In this document: positions 9,948 to 18,934 of the stretch, in pieces | How positions within the stretch are numbered: position 1 is the first letter of the stretch | How the letters are laid out: every line of letters starts with the position of its first letter | DNA from: Rhodobiaceae bacterium | Lineage (GTDB): Bacteria; Pseudomonadota; Alphaproteobacteria; Rhizobiales; Tepidamorphaceae | Length of the DNA stretch: 64,000 nt | NCBI GenBank assembly: GCA_020637855.1 | Contig: JACKJR010000004.1 | Span: 186,001 to 250,000, forward strand | Reading direction: 5' to 3' | The notes under the pieces: generated by a model | What the model saw: only the letters and a program-made list of their open reading frames with translations | Told to the model about the DNA's origin: nothing | Databases searched by the model: none | Translations under genes and position numbers: made by a program

Positions 9948-11507
9948 ATGAGCCTGCTGCGCAACTTTGCGACCGTCGGTTCGGCCACCGCGGCAAGCCG
10001 CGTTCTCGGTTTTGTCCGTGACATGTTGATGGCTGCGGCACTGGGCACCGGCCCCGTGGCCGATGCTTTCTTCGTTGCCTTCCGATTTCCAAATCTCTTT
10101 CGCAGGCTGTTTGCGGAAGGTGCATTCAACTCCGCCTTCATTCCGTTGTTCGCCCGCAAGCTGGAGGGCGAAAGCGAAGATGCGGCCAGGCAATTCGCAA
10201 TCGAAGCATTGTCAGGCCTGCTGCTGGCGCTGCTTGTTCTCACGGCGGTCGCCGAAGTCGCCATGCCTTTGCTGATGTTCGTTCTTGCGCCGGGGTTCTA
10301 TAAGGATCCGGACAAGTTCGATCTCGCGGTGATGCTCACGCGCGTCTGTTTTCCGTACCTGACCTTCGTATCCATGCTGGCGCTGGTGTCGGGCGTACTC
10401 AACGCGCTTGGCCGTTTCGCCGTGGCTGCTTTCGCGCCGGTCCTGCTCAATGTGGTGCTGATCGCCACGCTGACGCTGGTTGTCGCGCTTGGATATGCCA
10501 ATACGCCTGCCGCGGGCTACTGGCTTTCGGGCGGTGTTTTCCTTGGCGGCGTGGTGCAGCTCGCGGCCGTGGTCTACGAGCTTTATCGCTCCGGCTGGGT
10601 GCTGATACCCCAGCGGCCGCGCTACACCGAAGGTGTCCGGCGCCTGGTCAGGCTGTCGATTCCGGCAGTAATTGCCGGCGGTATCACCCAGATCAACATC
10701 GTCATCGGCACGATGATCGCATCGATGGCGGCAGGCGCGGTCTCTTATCTCTACTACGCCGACCGGGTCTACCAGTTGCCGCTGGGGATCGTCGGTATTG
10801 CCATTGGCGTGGTATTGCTGCCCGATCTGTCGCGCAGGCTCAGGGCCGGTAACGAGGAGGCGGCCTCGGGTCAGCAGAACCGCGCCCTGGAATTCGCCAT
10901 GGTGCTGACATTGCCGGCTGCCGCTGCCCTGTTCACCGTATCGGGCCCGATCATCGCCGGCCTGTTTGAGCGCGGAGCCTTCGATGCTGCTGCCACGGCA
11001 CGAACCGCGCCGGCGCTGGCCGCTTTCGCGCTGGGATTGCCCGCCTTCGTCATGATCAAGGTGTTTTCGCCCGGGTTCTTTGCTCGAGAGGACACCCGCA
11101 CGCCAATGTGGTTTGCCGCCATCAACGCGATCATCAACGTGGTGCTCAGCCTGGCTCTGTTTCCTTTCCTGCAGCACATCGGCATCGCGCTTGCGACCAC
11201 CGTTGGCGGCTGGGTCAACGCAACATTGCTCGGCCTGACCCTATACCGGCGCAAGCACTTCCTGCCCGATGAGCGTCTGCGCCGCAGGACCACCGGAGCA
11301 GCGGCGGCAAGCGGGGCGATGGTCATGGCGCTGATCGTCTCGAGCGTGATCTTCGCGGTTTGGGCCGGCGAGACAGCATCTCTGGCCGGTAACATCCTGC
11401 ACCTTGCCGTGCTGACCGTTGTCGGCCTGGCCGCCTATGCTGCCGCGGCTGTCATGCTTGGGGTGATTTCGCGTGCCGAACTGACGGGCTTCGTGCGGCG
11501 CGGCTGA
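9948..11507 (+). CDS. murJ: Lipid II flippase MurJ (MviN)
   Basis: The product is 519 aa with many hydrophobic segments from start to end, as expected for the roughly 14-helix MOP/MATE-like fold. It moves lipid II from the inner to the outer leaflet of the cytoplasmic membrane for peptidoglycan synthesis. Diagnostic stretches are the N-terminal TVGSATAASRVLGFVRD, then ALGTGPVADAFFVAFRFPN and NLFRRLFAEGAFNSAF. The ATG lies 6 nt after glnD, so it belongs to the mutS-glnD-murJ unit. No missing segment or frameshift is seen. Confidence 0.96.
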   Translation: MSLLRNFATVGSATAASRVLGFVRDMLMAAALGTGPVADAFFVAFRFPNLFRRLFAEGAFNSAFIPLFARKLEGESEDAARQFAIEALSGLLLALLVLTAVAEVAMPLLMFVLAPGFYKDPDKFDLAVMLTRVCFPYLTFVSMLALVSGVLNALGRFAVAAFAPVLLNVVLIATLTLVVALGYANTPAAGYWLSGGVFLGGVVQLAAVVYELYRSGWVLIPQRPRYTEGVRRLVRLSIPAVIAGGITQINIVIGTMIASMAAGAVSYLYYADRVYQLPLGIVGIAIGVVLLPDLSRRLRAGNEEAASGQQNRALEFAMVLTLPAAAALFTVSGPIIAGLFERGAFDAAATARTAPALAAFALGLPAFVMIKVFSPGFFAREDTRTPMWFAAINAIINVVLSLALFPFLQHIGIALATTVGGWVNATLLGLTLYRRKHFLPDERLRRRTTGAAAASGAMVMALIVSSVIFAVWAGETASLAGNILHLAVLTVVGLAAYAAAAVMLGVISRAELTGFVRRG

Positions 11508-11613
11508 TACGCTCGCACCGGTGCGCTTGCGCCTGGCGCGTTCATCGGCCATAACCCGCAGCGCTTTTTCAAAGCGCGGTTCGCCGCTTATCTGCTTTCA
11601 GGGAACTTCCGAC

Positions 11614-12648
11614 ATGGCCGCGTTCGAACAGCGCGTATTTTCCGGCGTCCAGCCGACCGGCAATCTGCATTTAGGCAATTATCTCGGCGCGATCCAGAAA
11701 TTCGTCGACCTGCAGGATGCGTATGATTGCATGTACTGCGTCGTCGATATGCACGCGATCACGGTGTGGCAGGACCCCGTCGAGTTGAAGAACAACATCC
11801 GTGAGGTGACGGCTGCATATCTGGCCGCCGGGATCGATGCGAAGAAGCACATCGTTTTCAACCAGAGCCGGGTGCCGCAGCACGCCGAGCTTGCATGGGT
11901 GTTCAATTGCGTTGCCCGCATGGGCTGGCTCAACCGCATGACGCAGTTCAAGGAAAAGGCCGGCAAGGACCGCGAAAACGCCTCCGTCGGGCTGTTCGCT
12001 TATCCCAACCTTATGGCCGCCGATATTCTCGTCTATCGCGGCACTCATGTGCCGGTCGGCGACGACCAGAAACAGCACCTGGAGCTGTCCCGCGACATTG
12101 CCCAGAAGTTCAACAACGATTTTGCCGGCTCGATTGCCGCGAACGGGCACGAGGACGGCTTCTTCCCGCTGCCCGAGCCGCTGATCACCGGCCCCGCGAC
12201 CCGTGTCATGTCGCTTCGTGACGGTTCGAAGAAGATGTCGAAGTCCGACCCTTCCGATCTGTCGCGAATCAAACTCAGCGATGACGCAGACCAGATCGCC
12301 ACCAAGATCCGCAAGGCGCGCACCGACCCCGAACCGCTGCCCTCCGAGATCAAGGGTCTGGAAGGCCGTCGCGAGGCGGAAAACCTCGTCGGTATCTATG
12401 CAGCCCTTGCCGGAACGTCGCCTGAAGCGGTGCTTGCCGAATTCGGTGGAGGCCAGTTTTCCACCTTCAAACAGGCGCTTGCCGACCTTTGCATCGACAA
12501 ACTCGCACCAATAACCGGCGAAATGCGCAGGCTTCAGGCCGATTCCGCCCATATCGACTCTGTCCTTGCCGACGGCGGCGCGCGCGCCGAGGTAATCGCT
12601 GCAAAGACCATGGACGCGGTCAAGGACATTATCGGCTTCATCCGCTGA
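11614..12648 (+). CDS. trpS: Tryptophanyl-tRNA synthetase
   Basis: The product is 344 aa from the ATG at 11614. The frame extends upstream to 11521, but that extension has no conserved content and the length from 11614 matches the family. This class I synthetase charges tRNA-Trp. The HIGH-like signature is in QPTGNLHLGNYLG near residue 12, and KMSKS lies at 207-211. It follows murJ after about 106 nt, a gap wide enough for its own promoter, although read-through from murJ is possible. Confidence 0.96.
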   Translation: MAAFEQRVFSGVQPTGNLHLGNYLGAIQKFVDLQDAYDCMYCVVDMHAITVWQDPVELKNNIREVTAAYLAAGIDAKKHIVFNQSRVPQHAELAWVFNCVARMGWLNRMTQFKEKAGKDRENASVGLFAYPNLMAADILVYRGTHVPVGDDQKQHLELSRDIAQKFNNDFAGSIAANGHEDGFFPLPEPLITGPATRVMSLRDGSKKMSKSDPSDLSRIKLSDDADQIATKIRKARTDPEPLPSEIKGLEGRREAENLVGIYAALAGTSPEAVLAEFGGGQFSTFKQALADLCIDKLAPITGEMRRLQADSAHIDSVLADGGARAEVIAAKTMDAVKDIIGFIR

Positions 12649-12709
12649 TCTCAGATAGGTTGATCTAACTGCTTGTCGCCGGGCTTGCGCTTTGGCAGCA
12701 TCGCGACCC

Positions 12710-13204
12710 ATGACATTGCGCCGACAAAGCCGCGAAGAAGGCCACACGCGAAAATTCATGGTCGTCATCGATGAGACGACGGAATGCGAGCGGGCCGTTT
12801 ATTATGCCAGCCGCCGCGCCCAGCGCACCGGCGGCAAGCTGATCATGCTTTACGTGATCAATCCCTCCGAGTTCGGGCACTGGATCGGCGTTGAGACGAT
12901 CATGCGGTCGGAAGCCGAACACGAGGCTCGCAGTGTGCTGGGAGAATATTCCGAACGGTTGCGTGAAACCGTCGGCATCGAACCCGAGGCGGTAATTCGC
13001 GAAGGTGCGCGCGCAGAGCAGGTGCGCGCCCTTATCGAGGAAGACAAGGACATCGCCATACTGGTTCTGGCTGCCGGGTCGGGCCAGGACGGCCCCGGAC
13101 CCCTCGTTTCGGAGATCGCAGGGCGATCATCGGCGGATTTCCCGGTTCCGATCACCATCGTTCCGGGAACACTCAGCGATGAGGACATCGTGGCATTGGC
13201 CTGA
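12710..13204 (+). CDS. Universal stress protein (UspA family)
   Basis: The product is 164 aa from the ATG at 12710. An in-frame TTG at 12692 is a less likely start, and neither has a clear ribosome site. It is a single Usp domain: KFMVVIDETTECERAVYYAS forms the first strand and helix, and the usual nucleotide-binding tail is replaced by LVLAAGSGQDGPGP. Usp proteins are cytoplasmic dimers linked to stress survival; the specific role is unknown. The position between trpS and nfuA is the normal rhizobial context. Confidence 0.85.
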   Translation: MTLRRQSREEGHTRKFMVVIDETTECERAVYYASRRAQRTGGKLIMLYVINPSEFGHWIGVETIMRSEAEHEARSVLGEYSERLRETVGIEPEAVIREGARAEQVRALIEEDKDIAILVLAAGSGQDGPGPLVSEIAGRSSADFPVPITIVPGTLSDEDIVALA

Positions 13205-13358
13205 TTCTGGGGTATAGACACCGATTCCACGTGGTTGCGTCTTGACCACGGGAGGGCTTCGCCCCAAATTTGGAAAACTTCTAAACAAATGGGCCGGCAA
13301 GAGCCCGTATTTGAGTGCACCATGCGCGCAAACCGCGCACATCCGGCAGGACTGCAAC

Positions 13359-13916
13359 ATGTTCATCCAGACCGAATCGACACCTAATCCGGCAACGCTG
13401 AAGTTCCTTCCCGGCCGTGCCGTTCTTCCCGGCGATACGCTTGATCTGCGATCGCCCGACGAAGCGGACTGCTCGCCGCTGGCACAGGCGCTGTTTTCCA
13501 TCGACGGGGTGGCGGGGGTCTTTTACGGCGCGGATTTCATCGCCGTGACCAAGGGCGACGCCGACTGGCAGCATATCAAGCCGGCGGTACTCGGTGCGAT
13601 CATGGAGCACTTCATGTCCGGCGTGCCTCTGATCGCGGGCGAACAGCAGGAGCCGGAAGGCGAGGATGAATTCTTCGACGAGGCCGATGCGGGCACGGTC
13701 GATACCATCAAGGAATTGCTTGAAACGCGCGTGCGCCCGGCCGTTGCCCATGATGGCGGCGACATCACTTTCCGCGGCTTCAAGGATGGTATTGTCTATC
13801 TCCACATGCGCGGCGCTTGTGCCGGCTGTCCGAGCTCCACGGCAACGTTGAAGAACGGTATCCAGAACCTGCTGCGCCACTTCCTTCCCGACGTGGAAGA
13901 AGTCCGCCCCGTCTGA
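13359..13916 (+). CDS. nfuA: NifU/NfuA-type iron-sulfur cluster carrier
   Basis: The product is 185 aa from the ATG at 13359, which follows GGCAGGA. The frame extends upstream to 13242 without conserved content. It has an N-terminal Nfu domain (FIQTESTPNPATLKFLPG) and a C-terminal NifU-like domain whose C154-x-x-C157 pair (GACAGCPSS) holds a bridging Fe-S cluster in a dimer. It is expected to deliver clusters to apoproteins such as aconitase or radical-SAM enzymes; MiaB, encoded in this same window, is one plausible client. Fused Nfu_N-NifU proteins of this size are typical of alphaproteobacteria. The symbol nfuA follows family usage. Confidence 0.9.
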   Translation: MFIQTESTPNPATLKFLPGRAVLPGDTLDLRSPDEADCSPLAQALFSIDGVAGVFYGADFIAVTKGDADWQHIKPAVLGAIMEHFMSGVPLIAGEQQEPEGEDEFFDEADAGTVDTIKELLETRVRPAVAHDGGDITFRGFKDGIVYLHMRGACAGCPSSTATLKNGIQNLLRHFLPDVEEVRPV

Positions 13917-13972
13917 ACTCTTAAATTTTCTGGCGATTGCGCGCTGGCACCCGGCAGGCTACGAAGCCGGCC

Positions 13973-14620
13973 ATGCGTGTTCTTGCCATTGATACCACCG
14001 GTCCGGCCTGTTCCATTGCCCTTGCCGATTTCGGCGAGAGCGAATCCGTGCGGGGCTGTATTGTCGAACTCATGCAGCGGGGTCACGCCGAAGCGCTGGT
14101 ACCGATGCTTGACCGGCTTTTCGTTGAAGCCGGCGTGGCGGCAAAAAGCGTGGAGCGCATTGCGGTGACGGTTGGGCCGGGTTCTTTCACCGGCCTGCGG
14201 GTCGGCGTGTCAGCTGCGCGGGCTTTGGCTCTTGCGCTCGATGTTCCAGCGGTCGGGGTAAGCGTGTTCGAGGCGATACGTGAGAGCCTTGGGGATCAGG
14301 CGCCCCCTTTTGCCGTCGCCCTTGATGCGCGCCGGGATGAAATCTACCTCCAGGATTTCCCCGCCGCCGGGCAGGCCGCAAAACCCGTGGTCGTTTCCCT
14401 GCAGGATGCAGCCGGTATGATCCCGCCAGACTGCCATATCGTCGGCACGGCGGCGGCCCTGCTTGGCAAGGATCGCGGCCTTGAGGTTTTTCCGCTTGAT
14501 CCGGTGGCAGTCGCACGCGCGGGAAGCCGCCTCGATCCGGCATTGTCGCCGCCGCGTCCGCTTTACCTGAGAAAACCCGATGCAAAACCGCAAGCCCATG
14601 CCCGTATCGCCCGCGTCTGA
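13973..14620 (+). CDS. tsaB: tRNA threonylcarbamoyladenosine synthesis protein TsaB
   Basis: The product is 215 aa starting MRVLAIDTTG; the open frame upstream to 13937 is not conserved. TsaB is an ASKHA-fold pseudo-enzyme that partners TsaD and TsaE to make t6A at position 37 of ANN-reading tRNAs. The family signature VTVGPGSFTGLRVGVSAARALA is present (given here only in part of the protein, residues about 63-83). The 3' end overlaps the rimI start by about 40 nt, so the two are probably co-translated. TsaB-RimI is a very common gene pair. Confidence 0.94.
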   Translation: MRVLAIDTTGPACSIALADFGESESVRGCIVELMQRGHAEALVPMLDRLFVEAGVAAKSVERIAVTVGPGSFTGLRVGVSAARALALALDVPAVGVSVFEAIRESLGDQAPPFAVALDARRDEIYLQDFPAAGQAAKPVVVSLQDAAGMIPPDCHIVGTAAALLGKDRGLEVFPLDPVAVARAGSRLDPALSPPRPLYLRKPDAKPQAHARIARV

Positions 14621-15083
14621 TACGGGCTTTGTGCCTGTAGGGCCCGATTCGGCGATGGCGATTGCCGAACTGCACCGCAGGGCCGATCCGCCCGGCTGGT
14701 CGGTCGAAAGCTGGGAGAAGCAGCTGTCCCAGCCCGCCGTGTATTGCTTGTCCCATGTTGGCGGCCGCGGTCTCGATGGTTTTGTGACGGCAAGCATTGC
14801 CGGCTGTGAGGCTGAAATCCTGATGATCGCCGTTGATCCGGCCATCCGCGGCGCCGGGCTTGGCCGGCGCTTGTTGGAGCACGCGCTGGGTCATGCCGGC
14901 ATGCTCGGTGCCGAATGCTGTTATCTCGAAGTTGCCGCGGACAACACGCCTGGAATGGCGCTCTATGCGCGTTGCGGATTTGCCGAAACCGCAGTGAGAA
15001 AAGGATATTATGCCCGCCCGGGTGGATACATAGATGCTCTGGTGATGTCCCGCCTCATTGGCGGTGACGGCGAGGCAGGCTGA
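14580..15083 (+). CDS. rimI: Ribosomal protein S18 alanine N-acetyltransferase (RimI-type GNAT)
   Basis: The product is 167 aa from the ATG at 14580; a second ATG at 14598 is equally possible. The GNAT fold shows the acetyl-CoA binding motif AVDPAIRGAGLGRRLLEHAL and the downstream YLEVAADNTPGMALYARCGF segment that typifies RimI. It acetylates N-termini, classically of S18. The start lies inside tsaB and the stop overlaps the plsC start (TGATGG), so tsaB-rimI-plsC are tightly coupled. Confidence 0.92.
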   Translation: MQNRKPMPVSPASDTGFVPVGPDSAMAIAELHRRADPPGWSVESWEKQLSQPAVYCLSHVGGRGLDGFVTASIAGCEAEILMIAVDPAIRGAGLGRRLLEHALGHAGMLGAECCYLEVAADNTPGMALYARCGFAETAVRKGYYARPGGYIDALVMSRLIGGDGEAG

Positions 15084-15937
15084 TGGAACGATTGCGGATC
15101 GTTGTGATTGTTGCGGTGATTGGCCTTGCCACGCCGCCGCTCATGCTGCTGCAGGCTGCTTTCATGGCTTTGAAGTTACCGCTGGTACGGTGGCTTCCCG
15201 TTGCCTATCACAGGCTCGTCTGCCGGATGATGGGCGTGCGCATAACGGTCAAAGGCAGCCCGTCGCATATGCGCCCGCTGCTGCTCGCCTCCAACCACAT
15301 TTCCTGGCTCGATATCCCGGTCATATCCGCGGTTGCGCCGGTTTCCTTCATTGCCAAGAGCGAGGTTGGCGAATGGCCGGTGGTGGGCTGGCTCGCACGG
15401 CTTCAGCGCACCGTTTTCGTTACGCGCGAGCGCCGCAGCCAGACCGGCGCGGTCGCGCGCCATATCGCCGACAGGCTGGAAAAAGGTGATGCCATCGTGC
15501 TGTTTCCCGAAGGCACGACGAGTGATGGCAACCGGATCCGCGCATTTCGCTCCGCATTGGTGGGGGCGGCGGAAAGCCTCGTGGCAGACGGCGGTGACAG
15601 CGCCGCGATCCATGTCCAGCCGATGGCGATTGCCTATACCCGTATCAACGGGCTGCCGCTCGGTCGTCAGCATCGCCCGCTGATCGCATGGTATGGCGAC
15701 CAGGCGCTTGGGCCACACTTGTCGCGCTTGCTGCGCACCGGTCCGGTCGATGTAACGGTGTCCTTTGGGGATCCGATTGCCGCAGCCGACGGCGGCGGGC
15801 GCAAGCAGATCACTGCCGCCGCCCAGTCCGCCGTGGGCGAGCTCTTTGCAACAGCGCTCTATGGACATCCGGCACAGGGCATCGTCGTCACCAGCTTACA
15901 GGACACGGAGGCCGAAACAGCCGGGACTACGCAATGA
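15083..15937 (+). CDS. plsC: 1-acyl-sn-glycerol-3-phosphate acyltransferase (PlsC family)
   Basis: The product is 284 aa. It starts with a hydrophobic helix (about 5-30) that anchors it in the inner membrane. The catalytic H72-x4-D77 motif is in SNHISWLDIP, and the substrate-binding FPEGT motif starts at F141. The usual reaction is acylation of lysophosphatidate to phosphatidate. A role as an OlsA-like lyso-ornithine lipid acyltransferase cannot be excluded, since OlsA is in the same family and olsB lies 14 kb upstream. The ATG overlaps the rimI stop by one base. Confidence 0.9.
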   Translation: MERLRIVVIVAVIGLATPPLMLLQAAFMALKLPLVRWLPVAYHRLVCRMMGVRITVKGSPSHMRPLLLASNHISWLDIPVISAVAPVSFIAKSEVGEWPVVGWLARLQRTVFVTRERRSQTGAVARHIADRLEKGDAIVLFPEGTTSDGNRIRAFRSALVGAAESLVADGGDSAAIHVQPMAIAYTRINGLPLGRQHRPLIAWYGDQALGPHLSRLLRTGPVDVTVSFGDPIAAADGGGRKQITAAAQSAVGELFATALYGHPAQGIVVTSLQDTEAETAGTTQ

Positions 15938-16021
15938 TCCGGCTTCTATGCCTTCTCAAGAGATGCGAAACCCGTTATTGAGTCGCCCTGCATCGCTCCC
16001 CGACAATTTCGCTGAACACAG

Positions 16022-17434
16022 ATGACTTCTGCCAACAGGACCTATTTCGTCAAGACGTTCGGATGTCAGATGAACGTCTACGATTCCCAGCGTATGTCCG
16101 ACACGCTGGGGAGACTGGGCTATATGCCGGTCGATGATCCCGACAAGGCCGATCTGGTTCTGCTCAACACATGCCACATCCGCGAAAAGGCGGCTGAAAA
16201 GGTCTATTCGGAGATCGGCAGGCTGAAGCAGGCGCGTGAACGCCGCCGAGCCGTCGGCGCCGACATGCTGATCGGTGTAGCCGGATGCGTGGCGCAAGCC
16301 GAAGGCGAGGAGATCGTCACCCGCGCGCCGGCTGTCGATCTCGTTTTCGGACCGCAAAGCTATCACCGCCTGCCGGATTTTCTGGCCCGCGCACAGGCCG
16401 GCGAAACGGTCGTGGAAACGGATTTCCCCGTCGAGGACAAGTTCGCCGCGCTTGAGGCGCCAAGCGAAAGAAATGTTCGCGCCAGAGGCGTGAGTGCATT
16501 CCTCACCATTCAGGAAGGCTGCGACAAATTCTGCACCTTCTGTGTCGTGCCTTATACGCGGGGTGCCGAATTCTCCCGACCGGCGGCTGAAATCGTCGCC
16601 GAAGCCCGCCGCCTTGCCGATGCGGGCGTGCGCGAGTTGACGCTTCTGGGCCAGAACGTCAATGCCTACCATGGCGAAGGGCCGGATGGCGGCGAATGGG
16701 GCCTTGCACGGCTGCTGTACGAACTGGCCGAGGTCGATGGCATCGCGCGGCTGCGCTACACCACAAGTCATCCCCGTGACATGGATGACGACCTGATCGC
16801 GGCCCATCGCGATATCTCCGCGCTGATGCCGTATCTGCACCTGCCGGTGCAGTCGGGGTCGGACCGCATGCTGGCGATGATGAACCGCCGCCATGACCGC
16901 GGACTCTATTTCGACCTTGTGGCGCGGTTGCGCGATGCGCGGCCCGACATCGCCCTGTCGTCCGATTTCATCGTCGGATTTCCCGGTGAGACCGATGCGG
17001 ATTTCGCCGAAACCATGGACCTCGTGCGTCAGGTTGGTTTCGCGCAGGCCTTTTCGTTCAAATACAGTGCCCGGCCGGGCACGCCTGCAGCGACCATGGA
17101 CAGGCGGGTGCCAGAAGCGGTGCAGGCCGGGCGGCTGGCCGAACTTCAGGCGCTTCTGCGCACGCAGCAGGCGGATTTTGCCGCTGGACTGGAAGGGCGG
17201 ACGTTCGACGTGCTGTTCGAGAAGGTTGGCCGCCAGCCGGGCCAGGTCGTCGGCCGCTCGCCGTGGCTGCAGCCGGTTATCGTTGACGCGCCGGAGGCAC
17301 TGATAGGGTCCCTTGAGAGCGTCAGGATAACAAAGGCCGGGTCAAACAGCCTGTTTGCCGATTTGGTCAGTGACGTTTCGCGCTTGCCGGGACATGATGG
17401 CGGCAGTTCATACCGTGCCGAATCATTTGCCTGA
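16022..17434 (+). CDS. miaB: tRNA-2-methylthio-N6-dimethylallyladenosine synthase MiaB
   Basis: The product is 470 aa. This radical-SAM methylthiotransferase adds a 2-methylthio group to i6A37 of tRNA. The N-terminal UPF0004 domain carries the three auxiliary-cluster cysteines C15, C51 and C89. The radical SAM motif is C167-x3-C171-x2-C174 in GCDKFCTFC. A C-terminal TRAM domain for tRNA binding follows (about 375-445). Its 3' end overlaps the likely phoH start. Together with nfuA and tsaB it makes this stretch rich in tRNA position-37 chemistry. Confidence 0.96.
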   Translation: MTSANRTYFVKTFGCQMNVYDSQRMSDTLGRLGYMPVDDPDKADLVLLNTCHIREKAAEKVYSEIGRLKQARERRRAVGADMLIGVAGCVAQAEGEEIVTRAPAVDLVFGPQSYHRLPDFLARAQAGETVVETDFPVEDKFAALEAPSERNVRARGVSAFLTIQEGCDKFCTFCVVPYTRGAEFSRPAAEIVAEARRLADAGVRELTLLGQNVNAYHGEGPDGGEWGLARLLYELAEVDGIARLRYTTSHPRDMDDDLIAAHRDISALMPYLHLPVQSGSDRMLAMMNRRHDRGLYFDLVARLRDARPDIALSSDFIVGFPGETDADFAETMDLVRQVGFAQAFSFKYSARPGTPAATMDRRVPEAVQAGRLAELQALLRTQQADFAAGLEGRTFDVLFEKVGRQPGQVVGRSPWLQPVIVDAPEALIGSLESVRITKAGSNSLFADLVSDVSRLPGHDGGSSYRAESFA

Positions 17435-18425
17435 GGAGGCGAAAAGCAACGCGCGCATGGCCGACAGGACCCTGACCTTCGAAGATAACCGCCTTGCAAG
17501 CGCCCTGTTCGGGCAATTCGATGAACATCTTGCCCTGATCGAGCAGAAACTCGGTGTCGAGACAAGTGCGCGCGGCAATCATGTCAACCTGAGCGGCAGC
17601 GCTGAAGCCTGCGCCAACGCTGCCGATGTTCTGGAATCGCTCTATGCGCGTCTGCGCAAGGGTGAGCATGTCGGGTTGGCCGATGTCGACGGTGCAATCC
17701 GCGTGGCAAGCCGTATGGGGCTTGACCAGAAACCGCTGCCGGGTCTCGCGGGGCTCGCCCAGATCACCACGCGGCGGCGCACGATCACTGCGCGCTCCGC
17801 CAATCAGGATGCTTATATCCGCCAGCTCGAGGTCTGCGATCTGGTGTTTGGTGTCGGCCCTGCCGGCACCGGCAAGACCTATATCGCCGTCGCCTATGCC
17901 GCCACGCTTCTGGAGCGCGGCGCCGTTGACAGGGTTATCCTGTCACGGCCTGCGGTTGAGGCGGGTGAGAGGCTTGGCTTCCTTCCCGGCGACATGAAGG
18001 AAAAAGTCGATCCTTACCTGCGTCCGCTTTATGACGCGCTCTATGATGTGATGGCGCCCGAAAAGGTCGAGCGCGGTATCACCAGCGGGATCATCGAGAT
18101 TGCGCCGCTGGCGTTCATGCGTGGCCGCACGCTGGCCCACGCGGCCGTGATTCTCGACGAAGCCCAGAACTGCACGGCCATGCAGATGAAGATGTTCCTG
18201 ACCCGCCTGGGCGAAGGTTCCAAGATGATCGTGACCGGCGACCCGAGCCAGATCGACCTGCCGGACGGGCAAAAATCCGGTCTTCCCGAGGCGCTTGGCC
18301 TGCTCGATGGTGTCGAGGGTGTCGGTGAAACGCGCTTCGGCGCTCAGGATGTCGTACGCCACCCTCTGGTGCAGCGCATTGTTGATGCTTATGACGCCAG
18401 GGATGCGGGGCGTCGCAAAACTTAG
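17394..18425 (+). CDS. phoH: PhoH-like ATPase
   Basis: The product is 343 aa if it starts at the paired ATGs at 17394/17397, which overlap miaB by about 40 nt. A shorter form from 17457 is also possible and has a GAGGAGG sequence about 18 nt upstream. The P-loop is GPAGTGKT and the Walker B is ILDEAQN. PhoH proteins are RNA-linked NTPases whose exact substrate is unsettled. The phoH-ybeY-corC order is conserved widely and points to a link with RNA or ribosome maturation. Confidence 0.93.
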   Translation: MMAAVHTVPNHLPEEAKSNARMADRTLTFEDNRLASALFGQFDEHLALIEQKLGVETSARGNHVNLSGSAEACANAADVLESLYARLRKGEHVGLADVDGAIRVASRMGLDQKPLPGLAGLAQITTRRRTITARSANQDAYIRQLEVCDLVFGVGPAGTGKTYIAVAYAATLLERGAVDRVILSRPAVEAGERLGFLPGDMKEKVDPYLRPLYDALYDVMAPEKVERGITSGIIEIAPLAFMRGRTLAHAAVILDEAQNCTAMQMKMFLTRLGEGSKMIVTGDPSQIDLPDGQKSGLPEALGLLDGVEGVGETRFGAQDVVRHPLVQRIVDAYDARDAGRRKT

Positions 18426-18436
18426 TTCATGACCTA

Positions 18437-18901
18437 ATGTCGGTTAAACGCATTATGATTGAAGCAGTTGCGACTGGTGAAAACTGGTCCGATGTGCTCA
18501 CGCAACAGGATATGGAAGCCGCAGCGGGGGTCGTTGCCGCGGAAACCGGCGCGCATGGTGATGTCGCCCTGGCGCTTGGCGATGACATTCTCCTGCAGCA
18601 GCTCAACCGCGATTTCCGGGGCAAGGACAAACCCACCAACGTGTTGTCATTCCCCTCCGGCGAGGATGACTTCCTTGGTGACGTCGCGATGTCACGCGAA
18701 ACCCTCCGCCGGGAAGCGGCTGAACAGGACAAGGATGAGCGCAGTCATGCCCTGCATCTTCTTGTTCATGGAATCTTGCACCTTCTCGGTTATGATCACG
18801 AAACAGACGAACAGGCCGATGTCATGGAATCGCTCGAAAGGCGTGTTCTTGAAAAACTGGGCATCGCGGATCCATATGGAGATCAACCACGGGCGCACTG
18901 A
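18437..18901 (+). CDS. ybeY: Endoribonuclease YbeY (16S rRNA maturation)
   Basis: The product is 154 aa. YbeY is a metal-dependent RNase involved in 16S rRNA 3'-end maturation and ribosome quality control. The zinc ligands are H111, H115 and H121 in HGILHLLGYDH, with the usual PTNVLSFP motif upstream. It begins 11 nt after phoH. A second Met at codon 7 could also start it. The family is well conserved in rhizobia, where YbeY (SMc01113) also affects small-RNA regulation. Confidence 0.95.
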   Translation: MSVKRIMIEAVATGENWSDVLTQQDMEAAAGVVAAETGAHGDVALALGDDILLQQLNRDFRGKDKPTNVLSFPSGEDDFLGDVAMSRETLRREAAEQDKDERSHALHLLVHGILHLLGYDHETDEQADVMESLERRVLEKLGIADPYGDQPRAH

Positions 18902-18934
18902 TCTGGATTGTCGCGCCGTGCTGCATCGGAAAAG